From CBDAUN01 sp965214615 (GTDB lineage: Bacteria; Pseudomonadota; Gammaproteobacteria; Arenicellales; JAJDZL01): a stretch of DNA of 64,000 bases. The notes below the pieces were generated by a model. That model ran no database searches. It was not told the origin of the DNA and was given only the letters and a program-made list of their open reading frames with translations. This document shows, one piece after another, positions 45,837 through 54,948 of the stretch. The translations under genes and the position numbers were made by a program. The stretch covers positions 868,001-932,000 of the forward strand of contig OZ243952.1 of NCBI GenBank assembly GCA_965214615.1. The letters are read 5' to 3'. The first letter of the stretch is position 1, and the number at the start of each line of letters is the position of its first letter.

Positions 45837-46403
45837 TTGTCAATCAAGTCAGACTCATGGATTCGCCATATGGCGATTCAGCACAGAATGATCGAACCGT
45901 TCGAAGCGGGCCAAGTCAGCCAGCACAAGGAACAGCGCGTCATTTCGTACGGCACCTCGAGCTACGGCTACGATATCCGGTGTTCGAACGAATTCAAGAT
46001 ATTCACGAACATCAATACTGCCGTTGTGGATCCCAAGAAGTTCTCGGATGACAGCTTTGTCGATTTCACCGGAGACGTGTGCATCATTCCGCCAAACTCG
46101 TTTGCCTTGGCGCGCACTGTGGAATATTTCAGGATTCCCAGGTCCGTTCTGACCGTGTGCCTCGGCAAATCGACATACGCCCGATGCGGAATCATTGTGA
46201 ATGTAACGCCGTTTGAGCCTGAATGGGAGGGGTATGCGACTTTGGAATTTTCGAATACGACGCCGCTTCCTGCAAGAATCTATGCCAACGAGGGTGTCGC
46301 GCAGGTTGTCTTTTTTGAATCCGACTCGCTATGCGAGACTTCGTACCGGGACCGGGACGGTAAGTATCAACGACAGTCCGGCGTGACGCTGCCTATAGCC
46401 TAG
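45837..46403 (+). CDS. dcd: dCTP deaminase
   Basis: Protein of 188 aa, typical length. Motifs 'EQRVISYGTSSYGYDIRCSN', 'VCIIPPNSFALARTVEYFRI', 'LTVCLGKSTYARCGI' and 'VTPFEPEWEGYATLEFSNTT' with the catalytic Glu. It deaminates dCTP to dUTP for dTMP synthesis. TTG start at 45837 with a GAGGT ribosome site; no ATG gives the full conserved N-terminus. Confidence 0.95.
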   Translation: MSIKSDSWIRHMAIQHRMIEPFEAGQVSQHKEQRVISYGTSSYGYDIRCSNEFKIFTNINTAVVDPKKFSDDSFVDFTGDVCIIPPNSFALARTVEYFRIPRSVLTVCLGKSTYARCGIIVNVTPFEPEWEGYATLEFSNTTPLPARIYANEGVAQVVFFESDSLCETSYRDRDGKYQRQSGVTLPIA

Positions 46404-46551
46404 TGCTTCAGAGGATGTCGGCGCAAGCTGAGGGACATCGACAGGATAAAGGGCATGAACCAGGCGGGACAGGCGCGCTTCGATTCGGAGTATGTGCCGA
46501 TTGTGTCTTGCTGCACATCGGGGCATCGGGCTAAACCATAGGAGTATTACG

Positions 46552-47712
46552 GTGTCAGGGAACACTTTCGGCAAGGCTTTTACTCTAACGACATACGGCG
46601 AAAGCCATGGCGAATCGATTGGCTGCATTGTCGATGGCTGCCCCCCTGGGATCAGTCTGTCGGCCGAAGACATTCAGCCTGATCTCGATCGCCGCAAGCC
46701 CGGCACGTCCCGCTACACGACCCAGCGACGCGAGAGCGATCTGGTTGAAATTCATTCCGGCGTATTTCAAGGCAGAACCACAGGCACGCCGATCGGGCTG
46801 ATCATCAGAAACACCGATCAACGTTCGAAGGACTATTCGAACATCGCAGACCGCTACCGTCCCGGCCATGCGGACTATGCCTATGCCCGCAAGTACGGGA
46901 TTCGCGACTACCGCGGCGGAGGCAGATCGTCGGCCCGCGAAACCGCGTTGCGCGTAGCGGCCGGAGCGATCGCCAAGAAATATCTGCGCGAATCGTTCGG
47001 AACGCAGATACGCGGCTATGTGTCGCAAATTGGCGAAGCGACGCCGGAAGGCTTTGACTGGAACGAAGTCGAGTCCAATCCGTTCTTCTGGCCTTGTCAG
47101 TCCCAGGTATCAGAACTTGAGGACATGATCAAGTCCCTAAGACGACTCGGAGATTCCACGGGTGCGCAAGTCACTGCGGTCGCGACGCAGGTTCCGAGCG
47201 GATGGGGAGAGCCGGTCTACTCCCGGCTGGATGCCGATATTGCCGGTGCAATGATGGGAATCAATGCGGTAAAAGGCGTCGAGATTGGTGCCGGCTTCGA
47301 CTGTGTCGGCATGCTCGGGTCGCAATACCGCGACGAGATGACGCCACACGGATTCTTGTCGAACAATGGCGGAGGCGTTGCAGGCGGAATATCCACAGGA
47401 CAGCCGGTATCCGTTTCAGTTGCGTTCAAGCCTACATCCAGCATCGTGCTGCCGGGAAGGACGGTCAGCGAAGACGGCAGCGCGGTCCACATATCGGTAA
47501 CCGGCCGGCATGACCCGTGCGTGGGCATTCGGGCTGTGCCTATAGTCGAAGCAATGCTGGCTCTGGTGCTTGTCGATCACGCGCTGCGCCATCGTGGGCA
47601 GAATGCGGACGTCGAATCCGCGGCCCCGCAAATACCGGCCGAGGCGGAAAATCCGCAAGACCTGGACCCGGTCGTCGATCAATCGTCATTCAAGGCGAGC
47701 GGCGAAGATTGA
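46552..47712 (+). CDS. aroC: Chorismate synthase
   Basis: Protein of 386 aa. N-terminus 'FGKAFTLTTYGESHGESIGC', then 'RRESDLVEIHSGVFQGRTTG', 'HADYAYARKYGIRDYRGGGR', 'FLSNNGGGVAGGISTGQPVS' and 'GRHDPCVGIRAVPIVEAM'. It makes chorismate from EPSP with reduced FMN, the last step of the shikimate pathway. GTG start at 46552 with GGAG 7 bases upstream; the frame extends back to 46492 but without family sequence. Confidence 0.96.
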   Translation: MSGNTFGKAFTLTTYGESHGESIGCIVDGCPPGISLSAEDIQPDLDRRKPGTSRYTTQRRESDLVEIHSGVFQGRTTGTPIGLIIRNTDQRSKDYSNIADRYRPGHADYAYARKYGIRDYRGGGRSSARETALRVAAGAIAKKYLRESFGTQIRGYVSQIGEATPEGFDWNEVESNPFFWPCQSQVSELEDMIKSLRRLGDSTGAQVTAVATQVPSGWGEPVYSRLDADIAGAMMGINAVKGVEIGAGFDCVGMLGSQYRDEMTPHGFLSNNGGGVAGGISTGQPVSVSVAFKPTSSIVLPGRTVSEDGSAVHISVTGRHDPCVGIRAVPIVEAMLALVLVDHALRHRGQNADVESAAPQIPAEAENPQDLDPVVDQSSFKASGED

Positions 47713-48130
47713 TCGCCGACTCGACAGGTTCGAAGTTTCGGACTCGTTTTGCCGGGGAGTCGCTTCGCGAGTCGAAAAATTCGGCGCAGTGAATGCCGAT
47801 TTCATGCACTAGATTCATCTGATCGATATCTGTCCTGTCCGACTGCAGCAACTCGCCTTGGATCGTGCCGAGCGCATCGAACGTGCGCTGTCGGTCGATC
47901 GGCGCATTGATATGGAAGCATCGGTTTGCACGGTAGACATTCAGAGCAATTTTCTTGACCAGATCATAATGAACCGCATCGGGAGCGACGAGTTCCTTCG
48001 GACGCATGGCGCTTTCGTTCAGCGACAGCTGGTGTCGGCCGATCGCGTTCGATAGCGAAACCATCAGATTTCGATACGTCGCATCAGTCTTGCCTGATTG
48101 AAGATGCGTATTGCGGGCTGTATTTTTCAA
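47690..48130 (-). CDS. Hypothetical protein
   Basis: Open frame of 146 codons from TTG at 48130, overlapping the end of aroC by 22 bp in convergent orientation. The translation is mixed-charge without membrane segment or signal peptide and I do not recognise a family. It is listed because it fills the gap and has ordinary amino-acid composition, but it may not be a gene. Confidence 0.35.
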   Translation of the reverse strand: MKNTARNTHLQSGKTDATYRNLMVSLSNAIGRHQLSLNESAMRPKELVAPDAVHYDLVKKIALNVYRANRCFHINAPIDRQRTFDALGTIQGELLQSDRTDIDQMNLVHEIGIHCAEFFDSRSDSPAKRVRNFEPVESAINLRRSP

Positions 48131-48500
48131 TGCTTGCTGCGTTTCAATTGTGAAATTCGTGTTGCAATAATGTTAGCACATCGGCAGTTGTCAGGGACAG
48201 GATGCCGACACTTGCCGGCACCGGGCCGCACGTTGTGACGATACGGCGCACGACAGCATGGACAGATGAAATATACTTCCGCGTGGCGGGCTTGATTCGC
48301 CGGGGGTCTGGCTTGCGCCGAAGCAGGCGCTGAGAAGGCGTATGCGAATTGCACAAGCGCCCTGAATCGAAGCCGCACCGACGAATTGCCGCCGAGATGG
48401 CAAGGTTGCGCCGGTGCCATGACCGATGCTTTTTTTCATGTCGGCATCGGGATGCGGCTTGGGCTGAATTATTTGATACATGATAGGAAAACGATAGGCA
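48131..48500. other. Upstream region of leuB
   Basis: About 370 bp, GC-rich, with no convincing gene. Probably holds the leuB promoter. No leader peptide rich in Leu codons was recognised. Confidence 0.4.
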
Positions 48501-49589
48501 ATGTCAGTAAAGATTACCACAATCGCAGGCGACGGAATCGGACCGGAGATCATGGTGCAGGCCATGCGGGTGATTGATGTTCTGCGCGCCGAAGGCGGCT
48601 TGAATGCGGAGTGCGAAACAGGTCATCTTGGCGGCACCGCCTACGAGCAGTTCGGCACTCCGCTTCCGGACGAGACACTTGCATTGGCGAATGAGAGCGA
48701 TGCGATACTGTTTGGAGCTGCAGGCGGTGCGCAGTGGGATTCGCTGCCGCGCGAATTAAGGCCCGAAACCGCGCTTCTCGCGCTTCGCTCCAAGCTCGAT
48801 CTGTTTGCCAATCTACGTCCTGCGCTGACCTATTCGGCTCTTGCTTCGGCATCGAGTCTCAAAGATGATCTCGTTTCCGGGCTGAACCTGATGATTGTTC
48901 GCGAGTTGACCGGCGGAATTTATTTCGGCAGGCCGAGAGGCGTGGAAACCACGTCCGAAGGCAAGCGGCGCGGCTTCAATACGCTGGTATACGACGAGGA
49001 TGAAATTTCGAGAATTGCGCATGCCGCGTTTCGAATTGCGCGCCAGAGAAATCATCAGGTATGTTCGGTAGACAAGGCCAATGTGCTCGAAACAACGGAG
49101 CTTTGGAGGCAGGTTGTCACCGAGGTCGGCGAATCGTATCCGGATGTTGGCCTGACTCACCTTCTGGTCGACAATGCGGCGATGCAGCTTGTGCGGAATC
49201 CAAAGCAATTCGATGTCATTGTCACCACCAACATGTTCGGCGATATCCTGTCGGATGTCGCAGCGATGCTGACCGGCTCGATCGGGATGCTTCCTTCGGC
49301 TTCGCTCGACGGCAATCAAAAGGGACTCTACGAGCCTGTGCATGGCACGGCTCCGGACATTGCCGGACAGAACAAGGCCAACCCGTTGGCGATTATCCTG
49401 TCGCTGGCGATGCTGCTGCGCTATACCTTGAATGAGGATGCGCTTGCAGGCAGGCTGGAGGCATCGGTGCAGTCGGCCATTGAAAAAGGTTTCAGAACAC
49501 CCGACATTTACAGTGCGGGGATGAATGGCGTTGGCACATCGCAAATGGGCGACGCTGTCATTGACGAGCTTCGCGCACAATTGAATTGA
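48501..49589 (+). CDS. leuB: 3-isopropylmalate dehydrogenase
   Basis: Protein of 362 aa. 'ITTIAGDGIGPEIMVQAMRV' at the N-terminus, 'LRSKLDLFANLRPA' (substrate-binding Arg), 'VRELTGGIYFGRPRG' near 135, 'VTTNMFGDILSDVAAMLTGS' near 245 and 'YEPVHGTAPDIAGQNKANPL'. It oxidises and decarboxylates 3-isopropylmalate in leucine synthesis. asd follows 31 bp later; leuC and leuD are outside the window to the left or elsewhere. Confidence 0.96.
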   Translation: MSVKITTIAGDGIGPEIMVQAMRVIDVLRAEGGLNAECETGHLGGTAYEQFGTPLPDETLALANESDAILFGAAGGAQWDSLPRELRPETALLALRSKLDLFANLRPALTYSALASASSLKDDLVSGLNLMIVRELTGGIYFGRPRGVETTSEGKRRGFNTLVYDEDEISRIAHAAFRIARQRNHQVCSVDKANVLETTELWRQVVTEVGESYPDVGLTHLLVDNAAMQLVRNPKQFDVIVTTNMFGDILSDVAAMLTGSIGMLPSASLDGNQKGLYEPVHGTAPDIAGQNKANPLAIILSLAMLLRYTLNEDALAGRLEASVQSAIEKGFRTPDIYSAGMNGVGTSQMGDAVIDELRAQLN

Positions 49590-49620
49590 CCTTAATCGAT
49601 CATCAGCAAAGGTAGACCAA

Positions 49621-50637
49621 ATGAATCAGGCATATGACGTTGCCGTAGTCGGTGCGTCGGGAGTCATCGGCGAGACCATGATCTCCATTCTTGAGCAGCG
49701 CAATTTTCCGGTTCGCAACCTGTTTCCGTTAGGCAGCGAACGCTCTGCCGGAACGCGGATCAAGTTCAACGGCGAGGAAATCGGAATCGGACTGCTTTCG
49801 GAATTCGATTTTTCGAACGCGCAGTTCGGGTTGTTTTCTGCGGGCGCGGGCATTTCGGATCAGTTTGCTCCGCTGGCTTCGCAATCCGGCTGCACCGTTA
49901 TCGACAACACATCGAGATTCAGAAACGAGCCGGATGTCCCCCTAGTGGTGCCGGAGGTCAATCCCGAGGCCCTGGACTGGCACGGCGGGCTGATTGCCAA
50001 CCCGAACTGTTCTACGATTCAGATGGTTGTCGCACTGAAGCCGATTTACGATGCGGTCGGCATTGAGCGAATCAATGTCGCGACCTATCAATCGGTTTCG
50101 GGTGCGGGACGCGGCGCGATTGAAGAGCTTGCGAGCCAGACAGCGGCGTTGCTGAACGGGCGCGATCCGGTGATTGAGCAAATTCCCAAGCAGATCGCAT
50201 TCAACGCCATTCCTCACATCGATGTCTTTCTTGATAACGGCTATACCAAGGAAGAAATGAAGATGGTATGGGAAACGCAAAAGATATTGGGCGATACATC
50301 GATCAAGGTGAATCCGACAACCGTTCGAATTCCGGTGTTTTTCGGCCATTCTGAAGCCGTTCACATTGAAACAAAGAGCAAAATCTCTGCCGCCGAAGCC
50401 AGAGCGCTGCTTGAGAACGCTCCAGGCGTCAAGGTGATTGACGATCCTGAGGTGCTCGATTATCCGACAGCGGCGGGCGATGCGGCGAATTTAGATGACG
50501 TATTCGTCGGGCGCATTCGCGAGGACATATCGCACGAGCGCGGATTGAACATGTGGGTGGTTTCGGACAATGTGAGAAAGGGCGGCGCCTTAAACACCGT
50601 GCAGATTGCCGAGTGCCTTATCAATCGCGGACACTGA
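49621..50637 (+). CDS. asd: Aspartate-semialdehyde dehydrogenase
   Basis: Protein of 338 aa. NADP site 'DVAVVGASGVIGETMISILE', catalytic Cys in 'IANPNCSTIQMV' near 130, 'YQSVSGAGRGAIEELASQ' near 160, 'RIPVFFGHSEAVHIETK' near 238. It reduces aspartyl phosphate to the semialdehyde, the branch point to Lys, Met, Thr and diaminopimelate. Followed by a FimV-like gene, the usual order. Confidence 0.96.
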   Translation: MNQAYDVAVVGASGVIGETMISILEQRNFPVRNLFPLGSERSAGTRIKFNGEEIGIGLLSEFDFSNAQFGLFSAGAGISDQFAPLASQSGCTVIDNTSRFRNEPDVPLVVPEVNPEALDWHGGLIANPNCSTIQMVVALKPIYDAVGIERINVATYQSVSGAGRGAIEELASQTAALLNGRDPVIEQIPKQIAFNAIPHIDVFLDNGYTKEEMKMVWETQKILGDTSIKVNPTTVRIPVFFGHSEAVHIETKSKISAAEARALLENAPGVKVIDDPEVLDYPTAAGDAANLDDVFVGRIREDISHERGLNMWVVSDNVRKGGALNTVQIAECLINRGH

Positions 50638-51668
50638 CCACTCGCCGACTCGGGATTCGAGTGCTTGCGGTCGCGGCATTCGCGATCTGTATTTCCGCAA
50701 TCGCAGGATCCGGCGCGAATTGGCAGCCTCTGGCCCACCTTGTGCAGCCAGCGTATGGAGCTCAGCCGGACAGCGCATCTGAAAATGTAGACCCGGCAGA
50801 GGGCGTCAAGCGGCTTGTCGAGACAATCGGCCGGGAGGTTTCGCGGGTAGAAGGCGTCACTGCGGCGGACAAGGGAAGGTGGATCGCCAACCGGGTACGC
50901 ACGGACCCGACTGGGCGAATCATCTGGTTCGTCGTCGGCGCAATCATAGTTCTAAGTACGATTCTGGTCCTTGTTGTGATTTCAGCGATTGCCTATCAAT
51001 TCGCAAAGTCTCGACCAAAGCGCAAGCCGGCCACCGGAGCTGAATCGGCGTTGCAGGCGCAGGTATCGCCATCGCCTCGGCAGCCTTCGGCGGCTTTGAA
51101 CAAATCTGAGCCGAGCGGCCCCGGTTCGTCGAAGGCTCCCGTTGCCCTTCCCCTGTCCAGGACAGCGATTTCCAGCGCGCTCGAGAGCGGTTCGACGGAT
51201 CGTGTCGAAGCAGTGCTTTTGAAAGCGGTCAGGCAGGACAAGGCAGACGCAGGAGCGATGATGTATTTGGCCGCATGCTGCGCTTTGCGGTGTGATGCGC
51301 AGCGATATGACGCCCTGGTTTCGGAAATGATGTCCCATGGATTCAATAGTGAGTCGAGAGCTTTTCTTCATGTCGGTCAGATCGGCCGTCTGCTTTCGCC
51401 GCAAGCGTATGATTTAGCGACTTGGCCCGATCCGGGCGAGACGTATTCTGGAAAATCAGGATTGGTTGCGAGCACATTCGATTCCGTCATGGAATTCGGC
51501 GATGTTCGAACCCTTCTGGATATGCTGGTCACCTACACGGGGATGGAGGATTTCGGCGCTGCGAGGCATTTGCTTGTGCAAGTCCTGGTCTACGGCGACA
51601 AGGCGCAGCGCGCCGAGGCGCTCAACTATGCGAAACAACTTCCTGACCCGTCAAGCACGACTGCCTGA
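50613..51668 (+). CDS. FimV-like protein (short form)
   Basis: Predicted 351 aa. Signal/anchor segment near the start ('VLAVAAFAICISAIAGSG'), second membrane helix about 105-130 ('IIWFVVGAIIVLSTILVLVV'), then a cytoplasmic C-terminal part ending in the FimV-type TPR/all-helical domain 'DFGAARHLLVQVLVYGDKAQ'. FimV organises type IV pili and cell poles. Position between asd and truA fits fimV, but the protein is much shorter than usual and shows no LysM domain. The GTG start at 50613 overlaps asd; GTG 50661 is an alternative. Confidence 0.7.
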   Translation: MPYQSRTLTTRRLGIRVLAVAAFAICISAIAGSGANWQPLAHLVQPAYGAQPDSASENVDPAEGVKRLVETIGREVSRVEGVTAADKGRWIANRVRTDPTGRIIWFVVGAIIVLSTILVLVVISAIAYQFAKSRPKRKPATGAESALQAQVSPSPRQPSAALNKSEPSGPGSSKAPVALPLSRTAISSALESGSTDRVEAVLLKAVRQDKADAGAMMYLAACCALRCDAQRYDALVSEMMSHGFNSESRAFLHVGQIGRLLSPQAYDLATWPDPGETYSGKSGLVASTFDSVMEFGDVRTLLDMLVTYTGMEDFGAARHLLVQVLVYGDKAQRAEALNYAKQLPDPSSTTA

Positions 51669-51678
51669 ATCGGTCCGA

Positions 51679-52518
51679 TTAGGAATGTGCTGTCGCTGCG
51701 GCGAGTTCCTTGACAAATTCATGCACTTGACCCACTAGGTGGGGCGGTGCGACGCCATTGTTGTCGAGGCCGTTTCGCACCAATTCGACGATGGCTGACC
51801 CGACAACTATTCCGTCGGCGACTTGCGCGACTTGCTTCGCGTTTTGCGGTGTCTTGATACCGAATCCTACGGCTATCGGCAGGTCGGTGTAGCCCCGCAG
51901 CCGGTCTACCGCTGTCGCAGTGTGGTCGATCGCTGCCGAGCGGGTTCCTGTGACGCCCAGTACTGAAATGTAATAGACAAAGCCGCTTACGTTTTTCAGA
52001 ACCGCCTCGATTCGGCTGTCGTCTGTTGTCGGAGTGACGAGGCGGATCCAATGCAGGCCGGCTGTCAGCGCAGGGTCGCAAAGTTCGCTGTCCTCTTCCG
52101 GCGGAAGATCGACGATGATCAAACCGTCGGCTCCGCTGGCGACCGCATCGTGAACGAACTGTTCGGCGCCATGGCGGTAGATGGGGTTGTAGTAGCCCAT
52201 GAGGATGATCGGCGTGTCGCTGTCGCGTTCCCGAAACCGGCGAACCAAATCCAGTGTTTTCTTGAGTGTCATCCCGGACTTGAGCGCCCGCTGGCTCGAT
52301 GCTTGAATTGCTGGGCCATCGGCCATGGGGTCGGAAAACGGCATGCCGATTTCGATGATGTCCGCCCCTGCATCGGGCAGTCCGAAGATGAGCTGCTCGC
52401 TGGTTTCGTAATCGGGATCTCCGGCGGTCAGGAACGTGACGAACGCCTTGCGGTTTTCCCGGGCGAGCTGGCTGAATTTGCGTGTGACCCTTGAATCGGA
52501 CAGTGATGGCGCAGTCAT
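51679..52518 (-). CDS. trpA: Tryptophan synthase alpha chain
   Basis: Protein of 279 aa. 'AFVTFLTAGDPDYETSEQLI', 'IIEIGMPFSDPMADGPAIQA' with the catalytic Glu and Asp, 'LMGYYNPIYRHG', 'GLIIVDLPPEEDSEL', 'GVTGTRSA' and 'AVGFGIKTPQNAKQVAQVAD' are visible. It splits indole-3-glycerol phosphate to indole, which is channelled to TrpB. Its ATG overlaps the trpB stop by 3 bases (TGATG-type junction, 52515-52518). Convergent with the FimV-like gene, 10 bp apart. Confidence 0.97.
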   Translation of the reverse strand: MTAPSLSDSRVTRKFSQLARENRKAFVTFLTAGDPDYETSEQLIFGLPDAGADIIEIGMPFSDPMADGPAIQASSQRALKSGMTLKKTLDLVRRFRERDSDTPIILMGYYNPIYRHGAEQFVHDAVASGADGLIIVDLPPEEDSELCDPALTAGLHWIRLVTPTTDDSRIEAVLKNVSGFVYYISVLGVTGTRSAAIDHTATAVDRLRGYTDLPIAVGFGIKTPQNAKQVAQVADGIVVGSAIVELVRNGLDNNGVAPPHLVGQVHEFVKELAAATAHS

Positions 52519-53735
52519 AGATTGGCTCCCAGAGCGTCTGCGACGGAAAATACGTCTTTATCGCCGCGTCCGCACAAATTCATAATCAGGATTTGGTCCC
52601 GGTCCATTTCCGGCGCGATTTTCATCACATGTGCAAGCGCATGCGCGGGTTCCAGTGCTGGAATGATGCCTTCTGTACGGCAGCACAGTTGAAACGCCTC
52701 AAGCGCCTCGTCGTCTGTGACAGAGACGTAGCCGACCCGGCCTGAATCGTGAAGCCAGGAGTGTTCCGGTCCGATGCCCGGGTAGTCCAGTCCCGCCGAG
52801 ATTGAATGCGCGTCGATAATCTGGCCATCGTCTGTTTGCAGCAGATAGGTTCGATTGCCGTGTAGCACGCCGGGTTGCCCGCCAGTCAGGGATGCGGCAT
52901 GCTTTCCGGATTCGATTCCCAGTCCTGCCGCCTCGACGCCGATGATGCGGATTTGGGTTTCGTCGAGAAACGGATGGAACAGGCCCATTGCATTCGAGCC
53001 GCCGCCGATGCAGGCGACCAGGCAGTCGGGAAGACGATTCTCTGCTTCGAGAATCTGCTGTCTTGTCTCATTTCCGATAACGGATTGAAAATCACGCACC
53101 ATTTGCGGATACGGGTGCGGCCCTGCGACGGTGCCGATAATGTAAAACGTCGATTCGACGTTGGCGACCCAGTCTCTGAGCGCTTCATTCATCGCGTCCT
53201 TCAAGGTGCCGGTTCCGGATGTGACCGGTATGACTTCGGCTCCGAGCAGTTTCATTCGGAAAACGTTCGGTGCCTGGCGCTCGATATCGGTTTCACCCAT
53301 ATAGACAACGCATGGCAGGTTGAACAGCGCGCACACAGTAGCGGTTGCCACGCCATGCTGTCCGGCGCCGGTTTCGGCGATGATCCGTGTTTTGTTCATG
53401 CGCCGTGCAAGAAGAATCTGCCCCAGCGTATTGTTGATCTTGTGAGCGCCGGTGTGATTGAGTTCGTCTCGCTTGAAGTAAATTTTAGCGCCGCCGAGAT
53501 GCTCTGTCAGTCGGGATGCAAAATAAAGGGGGCTCGGCCGCCCGATATAGTGCTTTGCGTAGTAGTCGAATTCGGATTGAAACTCCTGACTTGCGACTGC
53601 TTCGCTGTAGGCTTTTTCGACGCTTAGAATCAGAGGCATCAGCGTTTCGGCGACAAACCGTCCGCCGTAGATGCCGAAATGGCCTGTATCGTCAGGCCCG
53701 GAGCGGTATGTCTCCATAGGAACTTGTGAATTCAT
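52515..53735 (-). CDS. trpB: Tryptophan synthase beta chain
   Basis: Protein of 406 aa. 'HFGIYGGRFVAETLMPLILS', PLP Lys in 'LNHTGAHKINNTLGQILLAR' near 95, 'AETGAGQHGVATATVCALF', 'GTLKDAMNEALRDWVANV' and 'CIGGGSNAMGLFHPF' near 240. It joins indole and serine to tryptophan. Together with trpA it is on the minus strand between fimV and truA, whereas many gammaproteobacteria have trpF-trpB-trpA in one direction here. Confidence 0.97.
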   Translation of the reverse strand: MNSQVPMETYRSGPDDTGHFGIYGGRFVAETLMPLILSVEKAYSEAVASQEFQSEFDYYAKHYIGRPSPLYFASRLTEHLGGAKIYFKRDELNHTGAHKINNTLGQILLARRMNKTRIIAETGAGQHGVATATVCALFNLPCVVYMGETDIERQAPNVFRMKLLGAEVIPVTSGTGTLKDAMNEALRDWVANVESTFYIIGTVAGPHPYPQMVRDFQSVIGNETRQQILEAENRLPDCLVACIGGGSNAMGLFHPFLDETQIRIIGVEAAGLGIESGKHAASLTGGQPGVLHGNRTYLLQTDDGQIIDAHSISAGLDYPGIGPEHSWLHDSGRVGYVSVTDDEALEAFQLCCRTEGIIPALEPAHALAHVMKIAPEMDRDQILIMNLCGRGDKDVFSVADALGANL

Positions 53736-54128
53736 GGTTGAACAGTGCGACCCGGATGTAATGAAGCGAATCAGTCACGCAAAATCAAAATTATACAGAA
53801 ACCGAGCCTTGGCAATCGTGTCGTTCGAGCGGGAGGCATCGCTACTGTTCGTGCGATGCCGGGTATCTTGGTGCAAGGGGAGTGCAGCCTTTGAAATTTG
53901 CTGCAAGACCAAGCGACGGGGTCAGCCGAATTGCGTCTGGCCGGCATATGCCGAAAGAAGTTGGCACGCCTTTTCAAGGTAAGGCACAAAGGCGAAATGT
54001 CAGTCGAAAGCGTCCCTTCATACCGAACAATGGTGTCCCAAAGATACTATTGAAAACTGTCCAGTTTGACTAATTGACAAGTTGCCAGCGCACGATGGAC
54101 CACAACAGGTCGCTTTACATTTCAATTT
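53736..54128. other. Upstream region of trpBA
   Basis: About 390 bp without a recognised gene. A TATAAT on the minus strand (53790-53795) lies about 55 bp before the trpB ATG and may be its -10 box; no good -35 stands at 17 bases. No trp leader peptide was seen. Confidence 0.4.
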
Positions 54129-54512
54129 TTAACTGTCGATTTCCGGGTTGATGCCAAGCTTGGCGTTAGCGCCAGAATCTTGCGGTTCGATCGGCCGATA
54201 CTCTAAAAGCGCCGAACTACCGACAATGTCGACAATTGTTACGGACAATTCATACCCGAATGCATCCGTGAGTCTCAGCGGCTTGCCCAGCCGGAAATGT
54301 ACCGGTTGCTGACGACCTTCCTCGATTGCAATGTTGTCCGCATAAAGATAAGTTCGGTTGGAAGTGTCTAGAATCGGGTTCAGGCGCCCGCTTACAGCGG
54401 CTACGACGCCGTTGATCAGTGCCGTCAATATCATTTCGGCTAACGTCGCTTGACGACCGGCGCGTTCAAAATCATCGAATTCGTAGGCGCAGGCGGCTGA
54501 AACTTCGCGCAT
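54129..54512 (-). CDS. Hypothetical protein downstream of HEPN/MNT pair
   Basis: Protein of 127 aa with an acidic N-terminal part ('ACAYEFDDFERAG') and a beta-rich C-terminal half ('FRLGKPLRLTDAFGYELSVT', 'SSALLEYRPIEPQDSG'). No signal peptide or membrane helix. Family not recognised. It lies 67 bp after the MNT gene on the same strand and might be part of that unit. Confidence 0.5.
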   Translation of the reverse strand: MREVSAACAYEFDDFERAGRQATLAEMILTALINGVVAAVSGRLNPILDTSNRTYLYADNIAIEEGRQQPVHFRLGKPLRLTDAFGYELSVTIVDIVGSSALLEYRPIEPQDSGANAKLGINPEIDS

Positions 54513-54579
54513 ATGGGCCGTGCAACCGGGATTTCAGCCGCATTTGCCGTCATGCCGCGCACGTTTTAATTGACTTTGG

Positions 54580-54948
54580 CTACCTGCTCTTTTGACTTAG
54601 AGATTCGGTTCGCTTCCGGCTCGGTAAGCCGGAAAATTTACCAATCAACACCACATGATTTTGCTCAATCTCTCGGTGGAATGACTTTGGAATGCGCGCC
54701 CAATCTCGTGCCTCTATGAGAAAGGGAATATTGGATTCTCGCAAAGCCTCTTCAAATTCGGACAATCTTCCCGCTGGAATTTTCTGCAAATTTGGTCCCC
54801 GAAGCACAAGATCAAGGTCGCTTCCGTCGTGGCTGCGACCGTTAATTCGACTGCCATAGGCCCAGACCTCAACTCTGGGCAAATGTGTGTGCGGCAACGA
54901 TTTGAGAATGGCGTGGTGCTTGGGCGATAGATGTAACCGGTCAGGCAT
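54580..54948 (-). CDS. MNT-type nucleotidyltransferase (putative antitoxin)
   Basis: Protein of 122 aa of the minimal nucleotidyltransferase fold: 'VEVWAYGSRINGRSHDGSDL' continued by 'DLVLRG' gives the motif GS-x10-D-x-D, and 'IPFLIEARDWARIPKSFHRE' is the second acidic strand region. Paired with a HEPN protein gene directly upstream, overlapping by 8 bp. In MNT/HEPN systems the MNT subunit adenylylates and neutralises the HEPN RNase. ATG 54948 chosen over TTG 54963 (AAGG upstream). Confidence 0.8.
   Translation of the reverse strand: MPDRLHLSPKHHAILKSLPHTHLPRVEVWAYGSRINGRSHDGSDLDLVLRGPNLQKIPAGRLSEFEEALRESNIPFLIEARDWARIPKSFHREIEQNHVVLIGKFSGLPSRKRTESLSQKSR

Noticed and set aside
48191..48565. 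Minus-strand frame over the leuB start
   Set aside because: Shadow of leuB with unlikely composition.
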